Shown here: in pieces, positions 12,645 through 26,100 of the stretch
Numbering within the stretch: the first letter of the stretch is position 1
Layout of the letters: the number at the start of each line of letters is the position of its first letter
Origin: Haemonchus contortus
Taxonomy: Eukaryota; Nematoda; Chromadorea; Rhabditida; Trichostrongylidae
Length of the DNA: 64,000 bases
NCBI GenBank assembly: GCA_000469685.2
Contig: LS997562.1
Span: 22,828,802-22,892,801, forward strand
Direction of reading: 5' to 3'
Translations under genes and position numbers: made by a program
Notes under the pieces: generated by a model
What the model was told of the DNA's origin: nothing
Seen by the model: the letters and a program-made list of their open reading frames with translations, nothing else
The model's database searches: none

Positions 12645-14570
12645 ACTTGATTCCCACCTTTGCTATCTGTTCTTCCATTCTCGAACCCCATTCCTTACTT
12701 TGTGAAATGGTGGAATTTTGCTGTAACTGTTATGTCCCATAGGAATGGGTGACCCAGACGACTTGTCATCTCAACTCATAGAACCAAGTCATCTTACATA
12801 GTTTCAGAGTGATTTCAACTAATCTGAAAGCTGCTAATCAATCTTTTGGTAGAATCGACTACGTTTAACATTTTCTCCTTTCAATGGCAGTCACAGTAAT
12901 TCAAAGATGATGGAAACGATTCGTGATAAGAAAAGAAAAGTCATGGCATATTTGGCTACACGAAGATAAACTAGTGGCACGGATGATGAATAGAAGTATC
13001 AATGGAGGACCGACTTTCCTAGAGTAGATGCGTTTTCAACTGAAGGACAAGAATTCAAAATTATTCTACTTTTTCTTATTCAAAAAAAGTTTCAACATTT
13101 TTCATTTCTCAAGAAGATCCATGTATAAGGATCAGTATTTCATTCTCCCAGAGTAAACTTGTCGCTGAACTGAAGGCTGAAAGGATCAGCTGGTTGAGAT
13201 AGGTACCTATTGGAGTTTGCTCCGGGCACCAAGTGTGGGGCGTCGCTTCGCTTGGTACTGGGCCACATCTCACATCGCAACACATATCACAGAAAGACTT
13301 CGTAAGCTGTACTCGCTGTAACGGCCCCGGCCCTTCCACCCTCCCCCCTCCTAATTAGTTAGAGGAAGATCCCGGAGATCCCGCCAGAAACCCCTACTGC
13401 TCTCGCTCACTACCTCAAACTCCCTACGAGAATCACATTTATACGCTTTCGCTTTTTTCGCTTCCGAAAATGGAGACGAGTAATCACAAAAGCAGTGCTT
13501 TTACAACTAGATGATTTTGTTTGGGGATGCGCCATGCACTCGGTTTCCATTTGGAACAACTTAATTGTGCATTCGCCCTTTATGAAGACTTGAGGTGAAA
13601 GCGTTGGAGCCACTCATACTTAAGGTCATTCGTCCTCTCTTACACCGATGACCTATCAGTCGAACCTATATGAATTGATGATAAGTTTAAATGATTTCAC
13701 AGGATAGAATCTTGACTGAATCCATGGGTTCCCAAAGGTGGGCTTGAAAAAGAAGTTCCCATAACACAGACACAATTTCAAAGGTAATGAAATCAGACTG
13801 AATTCACATTTGGGGAATTGAAAATGAAAGACGTTTGGGTAGGCAGATGCACGCCAGATGGGCATTTTATAAACAACGATTGTTTAGAGGAAGTGGAAGT
13901 AAATATCAATGAACTTTAACGCCCACTGATAAGAGTAATCGGCGTTTTTGACCATGTACATACTGACATGAAATCGTACACTTTCGATAACAAAACGTTT
14001 GCCAAAACTGGTCAAGGAGAGTCCGTCTGTTTGATTGTTTCCCACGAAAATATTTGTGGGAAATGGGGGGTCTCAGATTGATAAACACTCGCTAACCCAT
14101 GAAGCTGTGTAAGGGGCGACCAATCGAGAAATGATTTTTAAGTTCCGCAGATCTGTGAAGGTAAACATTTGTCAATTGATAGACTGCATATTGGTAACAA
14201 ATATTATCATATGAGAGCAAACAAATAAATATTTGAGTGGAGTTTGTCACCTGAGTCCTCAAACAAGTTATGGGCCGTCAATATTTTTGTGAAATGCAAT
14301 TGGAAAAGTGGAACCGATTTGCAGTCAGAGGATTGTGAACCAACAACAAGCCATGAATGAGACAAGAAAAATGGTTTATGAAGAAAAAGAGCAGTTCGTT
14401 TTACATTTCCATTGAATGAAATACATTTTATTTTATGTAGGAACTTGAGGAACGTCCTCTTGAGACTCAACCCTCATTCGGGAAAGTGAGAAAGGCTGTA
14501 GATTATAGATTATAGTGGTTACAGACTTGTCCATAAATATAAATTCCTTGCCAAAAGAGAAGTTGTTAGA
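12645..14570. other. no gene recognised
   Basis: Short frames only. Nothing recognisable on either strand. Confidence 0.4.
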
Positions 14571-14574
14571 AGGT

Positions 14575-14645
14575 GGATAGCGTAAGGGATAAGAGCACGG
14601 TGACCGGATACCACAAGGGCGGGTTCGAGTCCCGTCTGAGCTCGG
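14575..14645 (+). repeat. tRNA-like B-box fragment
   Basis: GATAGCGTAAGGGATAAGAG, then GGCGGGTTCGAGTCCCGTC, resembles a tRNA/SINE head with A- and B-box spacing, but I could not fold a full cloverleaf. It may be an old tRNA pseudogene or SINE head. Confidence 0.35.
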
Positions 14646-14654
14646 TGCTTTGCC

Positions 14655-17130
14655 CATAATTCCCCAACCTCGTGATAATTTCAACTAATTTTACTGATGA
14701 AAATTGCTTCATTTGACAGTTGCAACTTTGCAATTTCGCTGAGTACCAAATCATTTGAAAAAAAGTAGTGGACAGATAATTAAGCTACAAAAGCTACGAA
14801 CTCCGAATAAATAAGTGTAACATATGGCTCACTGCCCAGCCAGGTATGCTCAGCCAAGCGGAGTTCATTAAAATCGTTCGCATATTAGATCTTCCAAATG
14901 AGCAAGTGATCGTAGTCAGAACAATCTACTTTATAATAATGTGGTGGAGTCTACTCTGGGGCCACTCTCTACGGATTTTAGCCATATTTTTTCAAAAGAA
15001 AAAGCAAAACATGACTATCCGACCAAATATGGCATCAGAACGAGTCCTGTCGTCGTAAAGCAGAACTCACGCTGAAAGAAAACCCCCAGGAGACTTTTGG
15101 AGAACTTAGTTCTAAACTGGATTCTATCTATGGCTTGCTATAAATCATAGTTCCAACGAAAAAGTTCCAGGACTGGCCCATCTTTAGGGAATATTTTCTT
15201 CATTTCCACAAAAGATTTATTTTATTGATCCGAATTTATTTTAAAGCCTCCAGAAAACTTTAATTTGGATCTCACTTCCTGAGCCCATGAAGTTATGCAC
15301 TGAAGCATATTAAATATATTTCCTGGCAAAATCATGGTCGAACGATCCAAATCGAGTAAGTTCAGAAGGGTGAAGTACTGGCCTGAATAAGCAGTGGCTG
15401 ATTCTCCAAAGCTTCGTGAATAACCCGTCATTCCCATCCCTTCCCCGTAGAGTGGATATGCCGGTATTGTAATATCCCAGTCAGAATATTGTATGTCTAA
15501 CTAGGCCCTCTTTTCCTTTCCTGAAATTCAAATATCAGCAAGAGCGTGGGGATACCTTAGGTAGCCACCTGGTTACATTCATAATCTACTATTTTCAATT
15601 AAGAAACCTTCGTGCCTATAAAAAGGCCCACATAGTCAATAATCGATTCTTGGGGTCTCTTTTGCTAACCGGAAGTAAGGAATACGATTGCTTTATGAAA
15701 ATTCCTTACCCTTGATCTTTTCTTCGACTATCGATTGAAAGAATCAATTTTTTTATCGGTATGCGCCACCCCATCCGCTTAATCCTCTTCCGAGCCAATT
15801 CGTAGCATAGCAATCCTTTTGCCTACATTTGGAACCCTCAATCTATACTTCGTATTTGAAGTATTTGATACTACAGTTGTTCGGGAATGCTAAAGGCTGT
15901 CTGAACAAATGGTCTACGGTTTTGTGGTATTTCAGGGTCTCTTTCATTATTAGGTCCCCTTCCCGTATAGTATGCACAGCTCAATAAAGTACCTGGGGTG
16001 AAGGTAACTACCAGAAAGAATCTCGGCCAAATGACTTCCGTCGCGATGGCTCTACACCCTCCTGACCTTGAAAACTTTTCCATGACATTATTGAAGTTTT
16101 GTGCTAGATCGAAGTTTTCATGAGCTCATGTACCGAGCGCTTCCTTACACACGAGATTGTCGCTAGACTTACCAGCGTCGTAAATAACTGGTTTATAACT
16201 TAGTCATGGGAAAGATCGGATCAATCCCGTCCGTTATGGGCTAGACCCAACTGTTGTTATTGGTGACACCCATTGAAATCGACTTTAGAAGGAATATATG
16301 AGGAAAAATGAAAAAATTGCCTCTGAAATCAACCTTAGAAGAAATACTTGCATGAGAAAAAATGAAAAAATTGCTTCCAGCGATTGCCTCCATGTCCGCA
16401 TAAGAGTGTCTTTGTCAACAGAGGAATGGAAATGATTTGAGGAAGGAGGAATGGATGGAGAGCTGAATGCTCAGTGATTCTCACCCACGGCTGGACAAAA
16501 ACTGAGCTTTCGTGAAGCTTGTCGACTCAATGAGCTTTGAAATACGTTAGATGCTCGGCTTTCCGTTAGTCGGCTTTCTAGTGTTTCAGCGGTCCTGAGA
16601 GGAACCCATCAACCAGCGCATCGTGTGTCCTGAAAGGATTATAGGAAATGAGGTCCCCCTATTTTACTTGTTCTCATGAGTCACCAATTGAGCATTTAGC
16701 AAGAGGAATTCCCCCTCCCCACTTCATCTCTTCCAACGTGTTTTCATATCTGTCGGTCGGAAACCACTCAATCTGATAGCTCTGATAGACGACAAACTTC
16801 ATTTTCACACTTTTTTTCGCCCGAACACGTAGGGATATTCGGACGCGTTTCAAAAAAAGGGCGTTCAACGATTGTATCCAATCCGGTTTTCTGGGTGACC
16901 AGTCATTCCAACGCCTTCACAACTTTACGGACAATGATCCCGAAATCGTTCCGTTCCCATATATTAACCCTGAGGCTGGGGCAATTCGCTCTTCGCTTTT
17001 GTCGCTGACCATCTCAAAGTCAACGAGCCGCTTTGTCGAACAGCAGAGAAATGGAATGAAAAACTCGTCGCTCCTGTAGATGGGCGTTGATGAAAAAGCG
17101 GCGTCGTTGGCCGACAGCTGACGAACGACC
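14655..17130. other. no gene recognised
   Basis: Apart from the small tandem duplication at 16274-16374, nothing is recognisable. It probably contains upstream sequence of the astacin gene that starts at 17136. I cannot point to a convincing promoter element. Confidence 0.4.
16274..16374. repeat. two-copy tandem duplication, about 50-bp unit
   Basis: TGAAATCGACTTTAGAAG and TGAAATCAACCTTAGAAG start two adjacent units, each ending in AAAAATGAAAAAATTGC. The second unit has a few extra bases. Confidence 0.75.
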
Positions 17131-17135
17131 CAGAG

Positions 17136-20100
17136 ATGCTTGTGAATTGGTCTATGCTTTCTTTGCTTCTGCTTCTCGCTATTGTCACGGCTATACCCGA
17201 AGGGGAGTCGTTTACGGTAAGGCGAACAATATCGTATACCTTATTATCATGTGTCACTGCCGTATCCCAACTTTTCACAGCCATGTGTAGACCTCCTCCA
17301 GTTGTGGTGGGAGATAGAGGCCCAGAATTTGCTTGGAAACAAGATTCTAATAGTGCCTGACGTTTGCAGAAGGTCCACTTCTCAATTCATCTACTGCATA
17401 TTACTGTTATAAAAAAATTCGTATGCATATATTGTTGCAAAAATGTGCCGCAGACATTGAAGTTCTTGAATTTCCGTCCTTTTCACTTAGAAGAATATCT
17501 CACAGAAAACATTGTGTACGCGCACGATTTTTTTGTGTATAGCCATAACGACTCATTCTTACTGACCATGCACTTCCCTTCACCTTTTTTTTTGTGAAAA
17601 TCGTGTCGAACAGATGTCCTTCGGAGCTGAAATGAAACTTTATGTGTTTTCAAAATACGTTTTCATTTACTATGCAGTTTAATTTATAATCAACTATATC
17701 TAAGGCGCTTGGACAAGATTCGCCAAGCAGACCGTCCTGTTCAACGACTAAATTTGCTTCGTGTTTTTCTTTGCTCCAAAAAATCCATTCGTGATTTTGG
17801 GACAAAATCATAGAAAAACGCATTATTAGCACCCCAAAACCGCCCTTATATTTCATTACATTTTTGCGGTTCGTGAGGTGCGTCAAGGAGAGATCTCGAA
17901 GTTTGTCGGGTTCGTCAAAAGTTCTATTACTAAACTTTCAAAATGAGCATAGTGGGGCTTCCAGCCTGCAAAAGTCTGCGCAGGCATGCTTGAAAGCCGT
18001 AAATGTTGGCGGGAAACAAGTATTTAATCTACTGCTTTCTATACTTTCACATATTGCAACCAGTATTAATTCACTTCTAATTTTAAACTTGTAATTTTCG
18101 TCTTCAGATTCTTCAAGAAATTCTCGTGAATTCATTATATATTCCAACATCAGATCTTGAAAGCGCAGTTTACGATAATTTTGAGGCACCCTCTTAAGTC
18201 GAAAAGCGAAAGTTAAGGGTGGCAAAGAAAGCGAGAAAATCCGCCAGCCCACGTGAGACAGAAGACTCCCTGCAAACGTAGTGAAAGTAGAAATCGTAGA
18301 AGATTACCATGAAGGAAATGGCATGAAAGAGATTTTAGGACGAGATTTCATTTGTTGCAATTAAGGATAGGGCTGACTACATCAAGTTAATATTGTCCAA
18401 AACTGTCTTCCACTGCCGTTTTGGGTCATGACAAGTGGTTTGAACTCCCTATGTATTTTCCCTTGTGAGTGACACCGTTGAAACTCGTCCCACGTGGGTG
18501 CGGCATTTACATGCTACAATGTTTGGCCCGTTATTGTGTGTTCTATCAGTGACGTTTCTCGAACCGACATCGGTACATTTGATATCAGCAGGGGCCCCAA
18601 ACTCATCCGATGGTGAGATCTCAAAAATATTTTATCGTGAACGGTGACTTTAACGAAATAACGAAATCATTACTTTATTTCGTACGGATCAGTTTACTCG
18701 AAGGGGACATGAATTTCCTACAAATTCTTTCAAACAATTCGTAAACGGAACAATCCGATGTCACTCAGACTACCACTAGCTATGTTTTAAATGGATTATA
18801 TTCGATTTTTCGATTACGTTTTTCCGAAATGAAACTAGAAAGAAAGACCATCAATGAAATGGTATTATACTAGAAAACAGAGACACTTACCGGGGCTCAG
18901 AATATAATTTTAACCTCAGATTTAGACAGGTTCCTTTCCTTTCATGCCATAATAAATTGTTTCAAAAATATTTTTATATGTACTTCCCCATCGTTGAAGT
19001 ACGTTATCTGGGACAGCTTTCTAATGCCGAAACTCCGAACAAATCGTCATCATCAAGGGTCCTCCGAAAGTGTTACGGAGTTCTAAATTTATAATCTATT
19101 CGGCCTCCGATCCACTTTCAAGACCTTGAAGTATGCGTAAACGGATCTAATAATTCCCATTATAAAAACCTGCATAGCACAACAACATAGAAATCCTTTT
19201 ACATCCTCAATAATCAAAAACTTGAACGGCTCATAATTTACGAAACTTGAATCCGTTACTACATAGCTCCTTTAAATTTAGTCATTACCTAATTTCTGAA
19301 ACTTCTAATTTGATGGGTAGTTATAATGGAATGAGAGCTCCCTAAGCTCAGTTCTCTAGAGGAGCGGTTGTACATGTTTGGCTCAGAACTTAAAATGTTG
19401 TCAAAGTAAGTACTTTTTCTGGATTCACTAGTATTGTACTTTTTCACTCCCACGATACCCTAATGCCAAATTACATGAATCATGGAGAGATAGGCAGGAA
19501 TGGAATTTGGCATGGCTAAGATCAAGCTGCCTCGAGAAGCTGAGAGCAATAAATTCATTTGTTTACATGTTTATTTATGCACTTGATTCGATGCATACAA
19601 CCACATAAATAAAGGGTTTGACGTGATCAAAGAAAGCAAAAATGGCATTGCTGTCAGGGGGAAATATCGAATTAGTTGAGGCCTAAGGGAATCCACCATA
19701 TTCGTTAACATTTCTGGCTCATCAGTAGACATTTGACCATCCTGACTTTCGATTCAATAGCTCGAATCCGACTTATTCTGTTGAAATTTATAAAACAAGA
19801 AGAATGGGCTTATCCAAAGGCGATTCACCATGAATTTCAATACCTACTCCTGAACACCGTGAGCCCTCACCCCAGTTCATACGGGCCCTTAGCACGATGG
19901 CAGTAGGCGTTGTCTTATCATAGGCATACTGTCGAAGCTGTGCTACTCTTGCCTGATAGCATAGCACAAATACCTGAGATGACTACTGTGATTGCTGGTT
20001 GATTTTGATATATTGTATGATTTAAAAGGAATTGTCTGTTTCAGTTAACGGATCTCCTTCAACCGCATGCCCATCAACGACTTTTCGATACGCTATCCGC

Positions 20101-23100
20101 TATCGTGGCAAGTGAATATGAGGGCAGGCCAACTTCTTTTGTAAGGATCCTCATCGCTCAATTCGGATCCCATTACTCTGAATTTATAACCGTGGTGATA
20201 GAGCTGTTTAGGATGCCGCAAGCGTCATTGAGCACGACGTTCCTTCATTCTCCATAAAGAAGCTGAATGAAAAATACAGGTAATTTTTTTTTTGACTTCG
20301 CTCTGCCTCAAACCCATCCAGGCAGAAGTGGAATAGGGAGCGCTTGTCATTTGGGTAGTGTATTTAGACAGCATAGGTCGGTTCATCCTAGTAAACCTCC
20401 TGCATCTTCCTCACATAGCAATGCTTGTCTAACAGGGAGAAATCACCATGTCGAACGTCAACCGGTTCACAAGCTAACCTCGGAAGCCATAGAGAAGTGA
20501 GGGCTCTGAAAACTAGGCTAGGCTTCGAGTAGGCTCGAAGATCACTACTATTCTAAAACGAAGTCGAATGTAGGCAGCATGCGGAAAAGAATGACACCGG
20601 AAATCCCTCTCCCTCTTTCACCTCAGACTGCAATCCTCGCGAATTCTTTTCATAATTGCTTCTGGACATTTCTAACATCGCGACCAACCCCTTCCCGCTG
20701 GCTGTGGTGTAGAAGGATCAAAATCGTTACGTCCCGGCGAGAGAGACGTCGCGAGCGAATGAATGTAGCAGAATGCAGCAGCAAGTAAGAAATACAGGAA
20801 CAAAAGAACTAACAGTAGAGTCATGCCAAAAGCAATAATCGCATAGCGATTGAGCTGAATGAAGAACGCTAGGAATATTAGAGTGAGGCAAATGGTCCGC
20901 GACAGCCGCGCGTCGATTACACAAAACCGTTCCTACTGCCCGTCTCCTCTACACACAATTCTAGCTTGCGGTTCGATCAGATTTCCGAGTAGCTTTTAGT
21001 GTATGATTTACTTTGACTTGGACTTTGGACGAAGAAAAAATTTGCTTTACGATAATGCTTTGAGCACTGGTGCCGCCATACGATACTGGGAAGGATCCCA
21101 CCTACGCTCTAGTTTATTCAATCATCTGTCTTCGAGGTTCTCATTGGGTTACTGCGACCTTATAATAATCGATAATCTTCAGTTCGATACTGTTCGAATC
21201 CGACATGGTACTGCATCCAGACCGACTAGAGGAAATCGTTGCCAACTCCATTCCTCATAGAAATCGTCTCAGGAAAAGAAAGGCTTATGTGGATTACATG
21301 TATCCAAGAACGATTTGGTCTTCAGGAGTACCGTATTCCATTCATCCGTCTGTTTGTGAGGGCATAATTTTCATTATAACGTAGGAAAAATAATACACTA
21401 TTTCTACTATTCAAAAATGCGAAGATTTGAAGAAGAGAGTAAGCAAATTTGGAAAAAAGACCAAAGGGTAGGAAAAAGTAATCAACTGTCGTTAGCCCTT
21501 CCTTTTACCTAGTTAGCAAGCGCATTACCTAATAGTAAACAATAATGAAGCATTCTCCTAAGCCCTGGGACAGTGGGCAGCCAGGGAAATGATGTTGGTC
21601 ACGGGCACTTTTTTGGAAAAGCAAGGAACTTGTGGTTGTGGTCATTTTTGTTCCAGCTTCAAGAGGCAGAGTTTCAAATTCTGAATGACATTTTATTTTT
21701 TTGTCGAATATTGTTGACAATGAAGAATTTGACCTCATTCAAGAGCCATCATTCCTGCCCATTTTTACAGAGAAAAAATGTAAGAATCTTAATTCAGTTT
21801 GAAAACTGCCCCGCTCTTTGAATTTCTTTGTACCTAATGGCTCCCGAGGGACACCACACTGATTAGTAGTTCATTGTTGTTTTTGCCCACGTACGTCGAG
21901 ATATTTATGCAAAACAAAAACAAATAAACAAACAAACAATTAAAAATATGAGTTTTCTGCTCAGCACTGAACTTTTACAGTATTCATAACGATGCTAACC
22001 ATTACAGACGGTCGGGCTCGTGAAAATGTGGTTCGAGCCATCAACTTCTGGCAAGCTGAAACGTGCATCAACTTCCGTCCACGCACGAACGAACAACATT
22101 TCGTCGAATTCATCGGTAACGACGTCGGATGCTGGAGCACCGTTGGCAAAGACGAGGCGATTGGTCGTCAAGTGGTGAGCATTGGACCAGGCTGTGAACA
22201 TGTCAGTTTACTACTTTTATGACAGTTTCAACCTATATTTTGAAGATAATACAGTACATTGCTATTTACGATCATACCACTCAACCCACTCTTTGAGCTT
22301 TGGACGTGTTGCCGAGGTCCTCCCTCAGATTGTGTTCTAGCGTTTCGATGCAGCAATGAAGATCGCAATGAAAGATCGCGCAAACATGCCTCGACAAAGT
22401 CTAATAGGCAAGGCACAGGTCAAGATGAAAATGATTGTCATGAGATCTCGCTAGCATGAACCTCTGACCTCCAAGATTAGGATAAGGAAAGCTGTAGAAA
22501 AACGGTCTAATAGGAACTAACGCGGCCCCCAAAATTGGTTTAGCCGGCATTTGGATAAATCGTTCAAATATCCTTCCATGCGACTTTTTCGTCCCATTCT
22601 TGTTCGACCCCCAGTTTTACTACTTTGTTGGACCCTATACTTCTCTAAATAGAACAACTTTCGTGTTTTCTTCTTCACTTTTGAACTAATCTGGGCTATA
22701 ACTTCCATTATACGTCTAAAACTATCCCGGCCTACCTCAAAATTATCGTGAACTGTGTCTTCAACGCGACCATTTCAAAGGGTAATGCCTCGCCACCTAC
22801 CTACTTGTTTTATAAGGTGCCCTTTGCAGGGTGCGGCAAATGATTTGGCAAGGTAAATATGTCTGTAGAAACGGTCAAATCGATCGATACACGATGAAGC
22901 TTCAACAGCATTTATTAACAACTATACAGATCACAAAAACAAACTAGATCTCAAAATGGCCTCCTTTGGCGCGAATACAGGCTGAAAGTCTCCTAGGAAA
23001 CGCGTCGACGGCGGCGCTTAGGTAGTCCTCGTCCAAATCCTCCCATGCTCTAACGAGGGTTGCACGTAGAGCATCCAAACTTCTATGCTGAGTAGAGCAG

Positions 23101-26100
23101 GCTATCATCTGAAGAACCGATCACACGGAGTAGTCCAATGGATTTAGGTCTGGACTGTTTGGGGGCCAATCGTTCGACGAGATGAACTCCGAGAAGTGCG
23201 ATGCGCATCAGTCCTGTACCACCTTAGCCCTGTGTGCTGGAGCTGAGTCGTGCTGATACGTCCATGCCTAGTTGCCGAAGTGAGATTTTGCAAGGGAAGT
23301 ACCTCCTTCTCCGATGTGATTGCCTCAAAAACCATCAACGACTTGGGGTGTCCATATTGCTGAGCAATCCCTCCATGTTGGCTGGCTTCTGCAGGGCTTC
23401 CCTTTATCATCCCATCGTTTTGGGTATTTAGGAATTGATCTATTGGAAACAGACATTCGTCAGTGAAAAGAATGTTGGTGTGCCGTGCCTGCGAGAATCG
23501 CTTCAAAAGCTCCTTACATCTTTCAAGCCTAGTTTTCTTCATACGCTCAGTTAGCATGTGAGCTTTCTTATAGAGTGAAGTCGAAGGTAGCTTGTGACAA
23601 TCCTTCCAACAAATCTTGCAGACATACCCACCTCAAGAGCCATTTTTCTATGGGACCTACGAGGGTGGCGGCGTATTTTCTCTCGAGTGATTTTCATTCG
23701 GCCTTCCACTTTTAGGGTTGTCCTCCATTGTTCGTGTCGTCTCGTACCTGTTGACATCGTTGTAAACGGTTATTAAGGGAATCTGGAGCTGCTTAAAGAT
23801 GGTTTTTGCAGTCCATCCAGCCAGATGGAGGTGCAGGATGGAGGGTCGTTGGTCTTTGCTTGTCACTATTCTGTAAAATGGCATATTCAAGAACGGCCAG
23901 TTTATGGAATGTATAGAAGAGGACTTGCAGTAAATAGTGGTACAGATCCTGTCGAGATCGAAGGCCTTATTCCTAATGTGGACGTATCACGTGATTTTGC
24001 CAAAACATTTGCCGCACCCTGTAGTACGATTTCATGCATTACCTTTGATAACGAACATCTAATCTTCTTTTCCATTACGCATCTGTTTGTAATATACACA
24101 ACGAAGTTACGGGGAACGGCACGGTACTAACCATAAAATGAGTCTTTCCTGAGGTTTGTGGCTTTGTTCTATCAGACCCTTGCCATGCGCATGATACTCG
24201 CGCTTTTCCCTAGGAATGTATACCCTTTGTGAACGTAGCCCCGTTGTAGAAATGGTTACGATCTTGAAAAAATGCTAATTAATTGTTTAGCGTTCTGGGT
24301 GACTACAGTAAGACATTCTAGCCTTATTCCTTAGCCGTCAGGACCTACTTCCTGTAGAAGTGATTCAGATGATGGGCTATGTTCTTTTCTACTCCTTGTA
24401 ATCTTTACAGTTTGGAGTGACGTCACATGAATTGGCTCATTCGTTGGGGGTATTCCATGAGCAATCACGATATGATCGCGACGCTGTCGTGCAACTCAAC
24501 CGTAATGTTGTCGATCCAACGCTTCTGTTTAACTTCGCGAAGGTAAGTTCTTATCCTTCTCTTATCATTAAGTTCCAAGCTAATTTTTCGGATCAAAAGC
24601 TATCAGAAATCCAATTAAAGTCACTGCTGATGACCGATTTTCGCTAATTGTTTCATTTTCATTCACAAACCAGAAATTTAATTGAAAAATTCCGATGCAC
24701 GTTATCTGATATCCTTTCAGATCGGCCCCAAAGAGCTCAGCACTTATCGCCTACCCTATGATGTCGGTAGCGTCATGCATTATACTCCAACCGAGTAAGT
24801 TCTATTTTGCTTGAAAGAATCTCTAAAACGTTTCACATTAGTGATTATTCACGAAAACTTCGCTCTAAACGGACAAAAAAGGTGAGTCACACGTTCGTAG
24901 CCCTTCTATTAGTAGATTTAGGGTATTTGGATAGATATTTGTAAATATAGTCGGTAAATAAATTTATTTAATGGCTTTAAACAAAGATGCAAGCACCAAA
25001 TCTTAAGACGATCCAAGAACTACGTATTTTGATGTCGTTGAACTTTAAAGGATAGCTGACTTGTCTGTTGGTGAATGAGAAAGCATATACTTTGGTTCCA
25101 CAACTGTTTATAGAAATAAAAGAAATTTTTTTTAAATGAATTGTATACATTCTAAATTTCTACAAACAATATCTAGAGCGCAGAGCTTTCCTTTCTTTTC
25201 CCACAACAAGAGTTTCTTTTTGGTCCAGGTTCTCAGCCTTCAAACAGATACCGGCATTGACCACGGTGGATCCCAATCTACAACAGACAATGGGTCAAAT
25301 GGAAGGACCATCTTTTCTGGACATTCTGGTTCTGAATCTTCACTACAACTGTCAAGGTAAACAAGTTGTACTAGCTTCTACTGCTTTTTCTTTAAAAAAA
25401 GGTCATTTCAAAAAAAACTATACTTATTGCTTGTAGCCCGCTGTCCAAGAACGCTCCCTTGTCAGAATGGTGGCTTCATCGACAGCCGAACATGTAATCG
25501 ATGCAAGTTCGTTATTTGTTTTAACATCCAGATGGCACACTTCACACATGCATGGTCACGGGTCCGAATCCCGGGGTCAGTATCCGCTTAGGCCAAAAGA
25601 GCCTTCCATTCCTCCGGGGTCGGTTATTTGGAACCAGACTCGGGTGGGAGCATGAAAGCACTGACCTGTACATCAGCTGGCCACCGCAAGTCATTGTATA
25701 GACCATATAAGCATCCAATATGCCACCACGATTCTGAGTGGAAGTCGAGTGCGGTGGCGCATCCCTCAGACGGAATTGATTAACACCAAAACTTTATCCT
25801 TTACCCTTTATATCACTTATTCTTTCAGATGTCCTACTGGTTTTGGAGGCCAATTGTGTAATGAAATACCGCCATCGTTTTCAAAAGGTTGCGGTGGCGA
25901 ACTGATCGCTTATGAAGCAGTGCGCCGATTTGACATAAATATCAAGCAAATCGGCCAGAAGCGGACAAAGCAGTGCATCTATCACCTCAAGGTATACTGT
26001 TACACCTTCTTTCATAGCGGTCGCTCAGAGGGCTTTGAAAATAGCAACCATAAAAAGAAAAGCTAACGCTGAGGTGGAAAGCGTCGTCGTCCGGGACCTT

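Noticed and set aside
12506..12742. Possible tRNA gene at 12.5 kb
   Set aside because: Good B box but no complete cloverleaf; it continues into the SINE body.
18517..18616. Signal-peptide-like exon MFGPLLCVLSVTFLEP with a GTGAGA donor
   Set aside because: Tempting as an alternative first exon for the astacin gene, but it leaves phase 1, which cannot join exon 2 (phase 0). The exon at 17136 fits instead.
24842..24881. Candidate astacin exon after the Met-turn
   Set aside because: Phase allowed it, but skipping to 25229 restores the conserved TEFSAF and MGQMEGPSFLDI sequence, so this piece is intronic.
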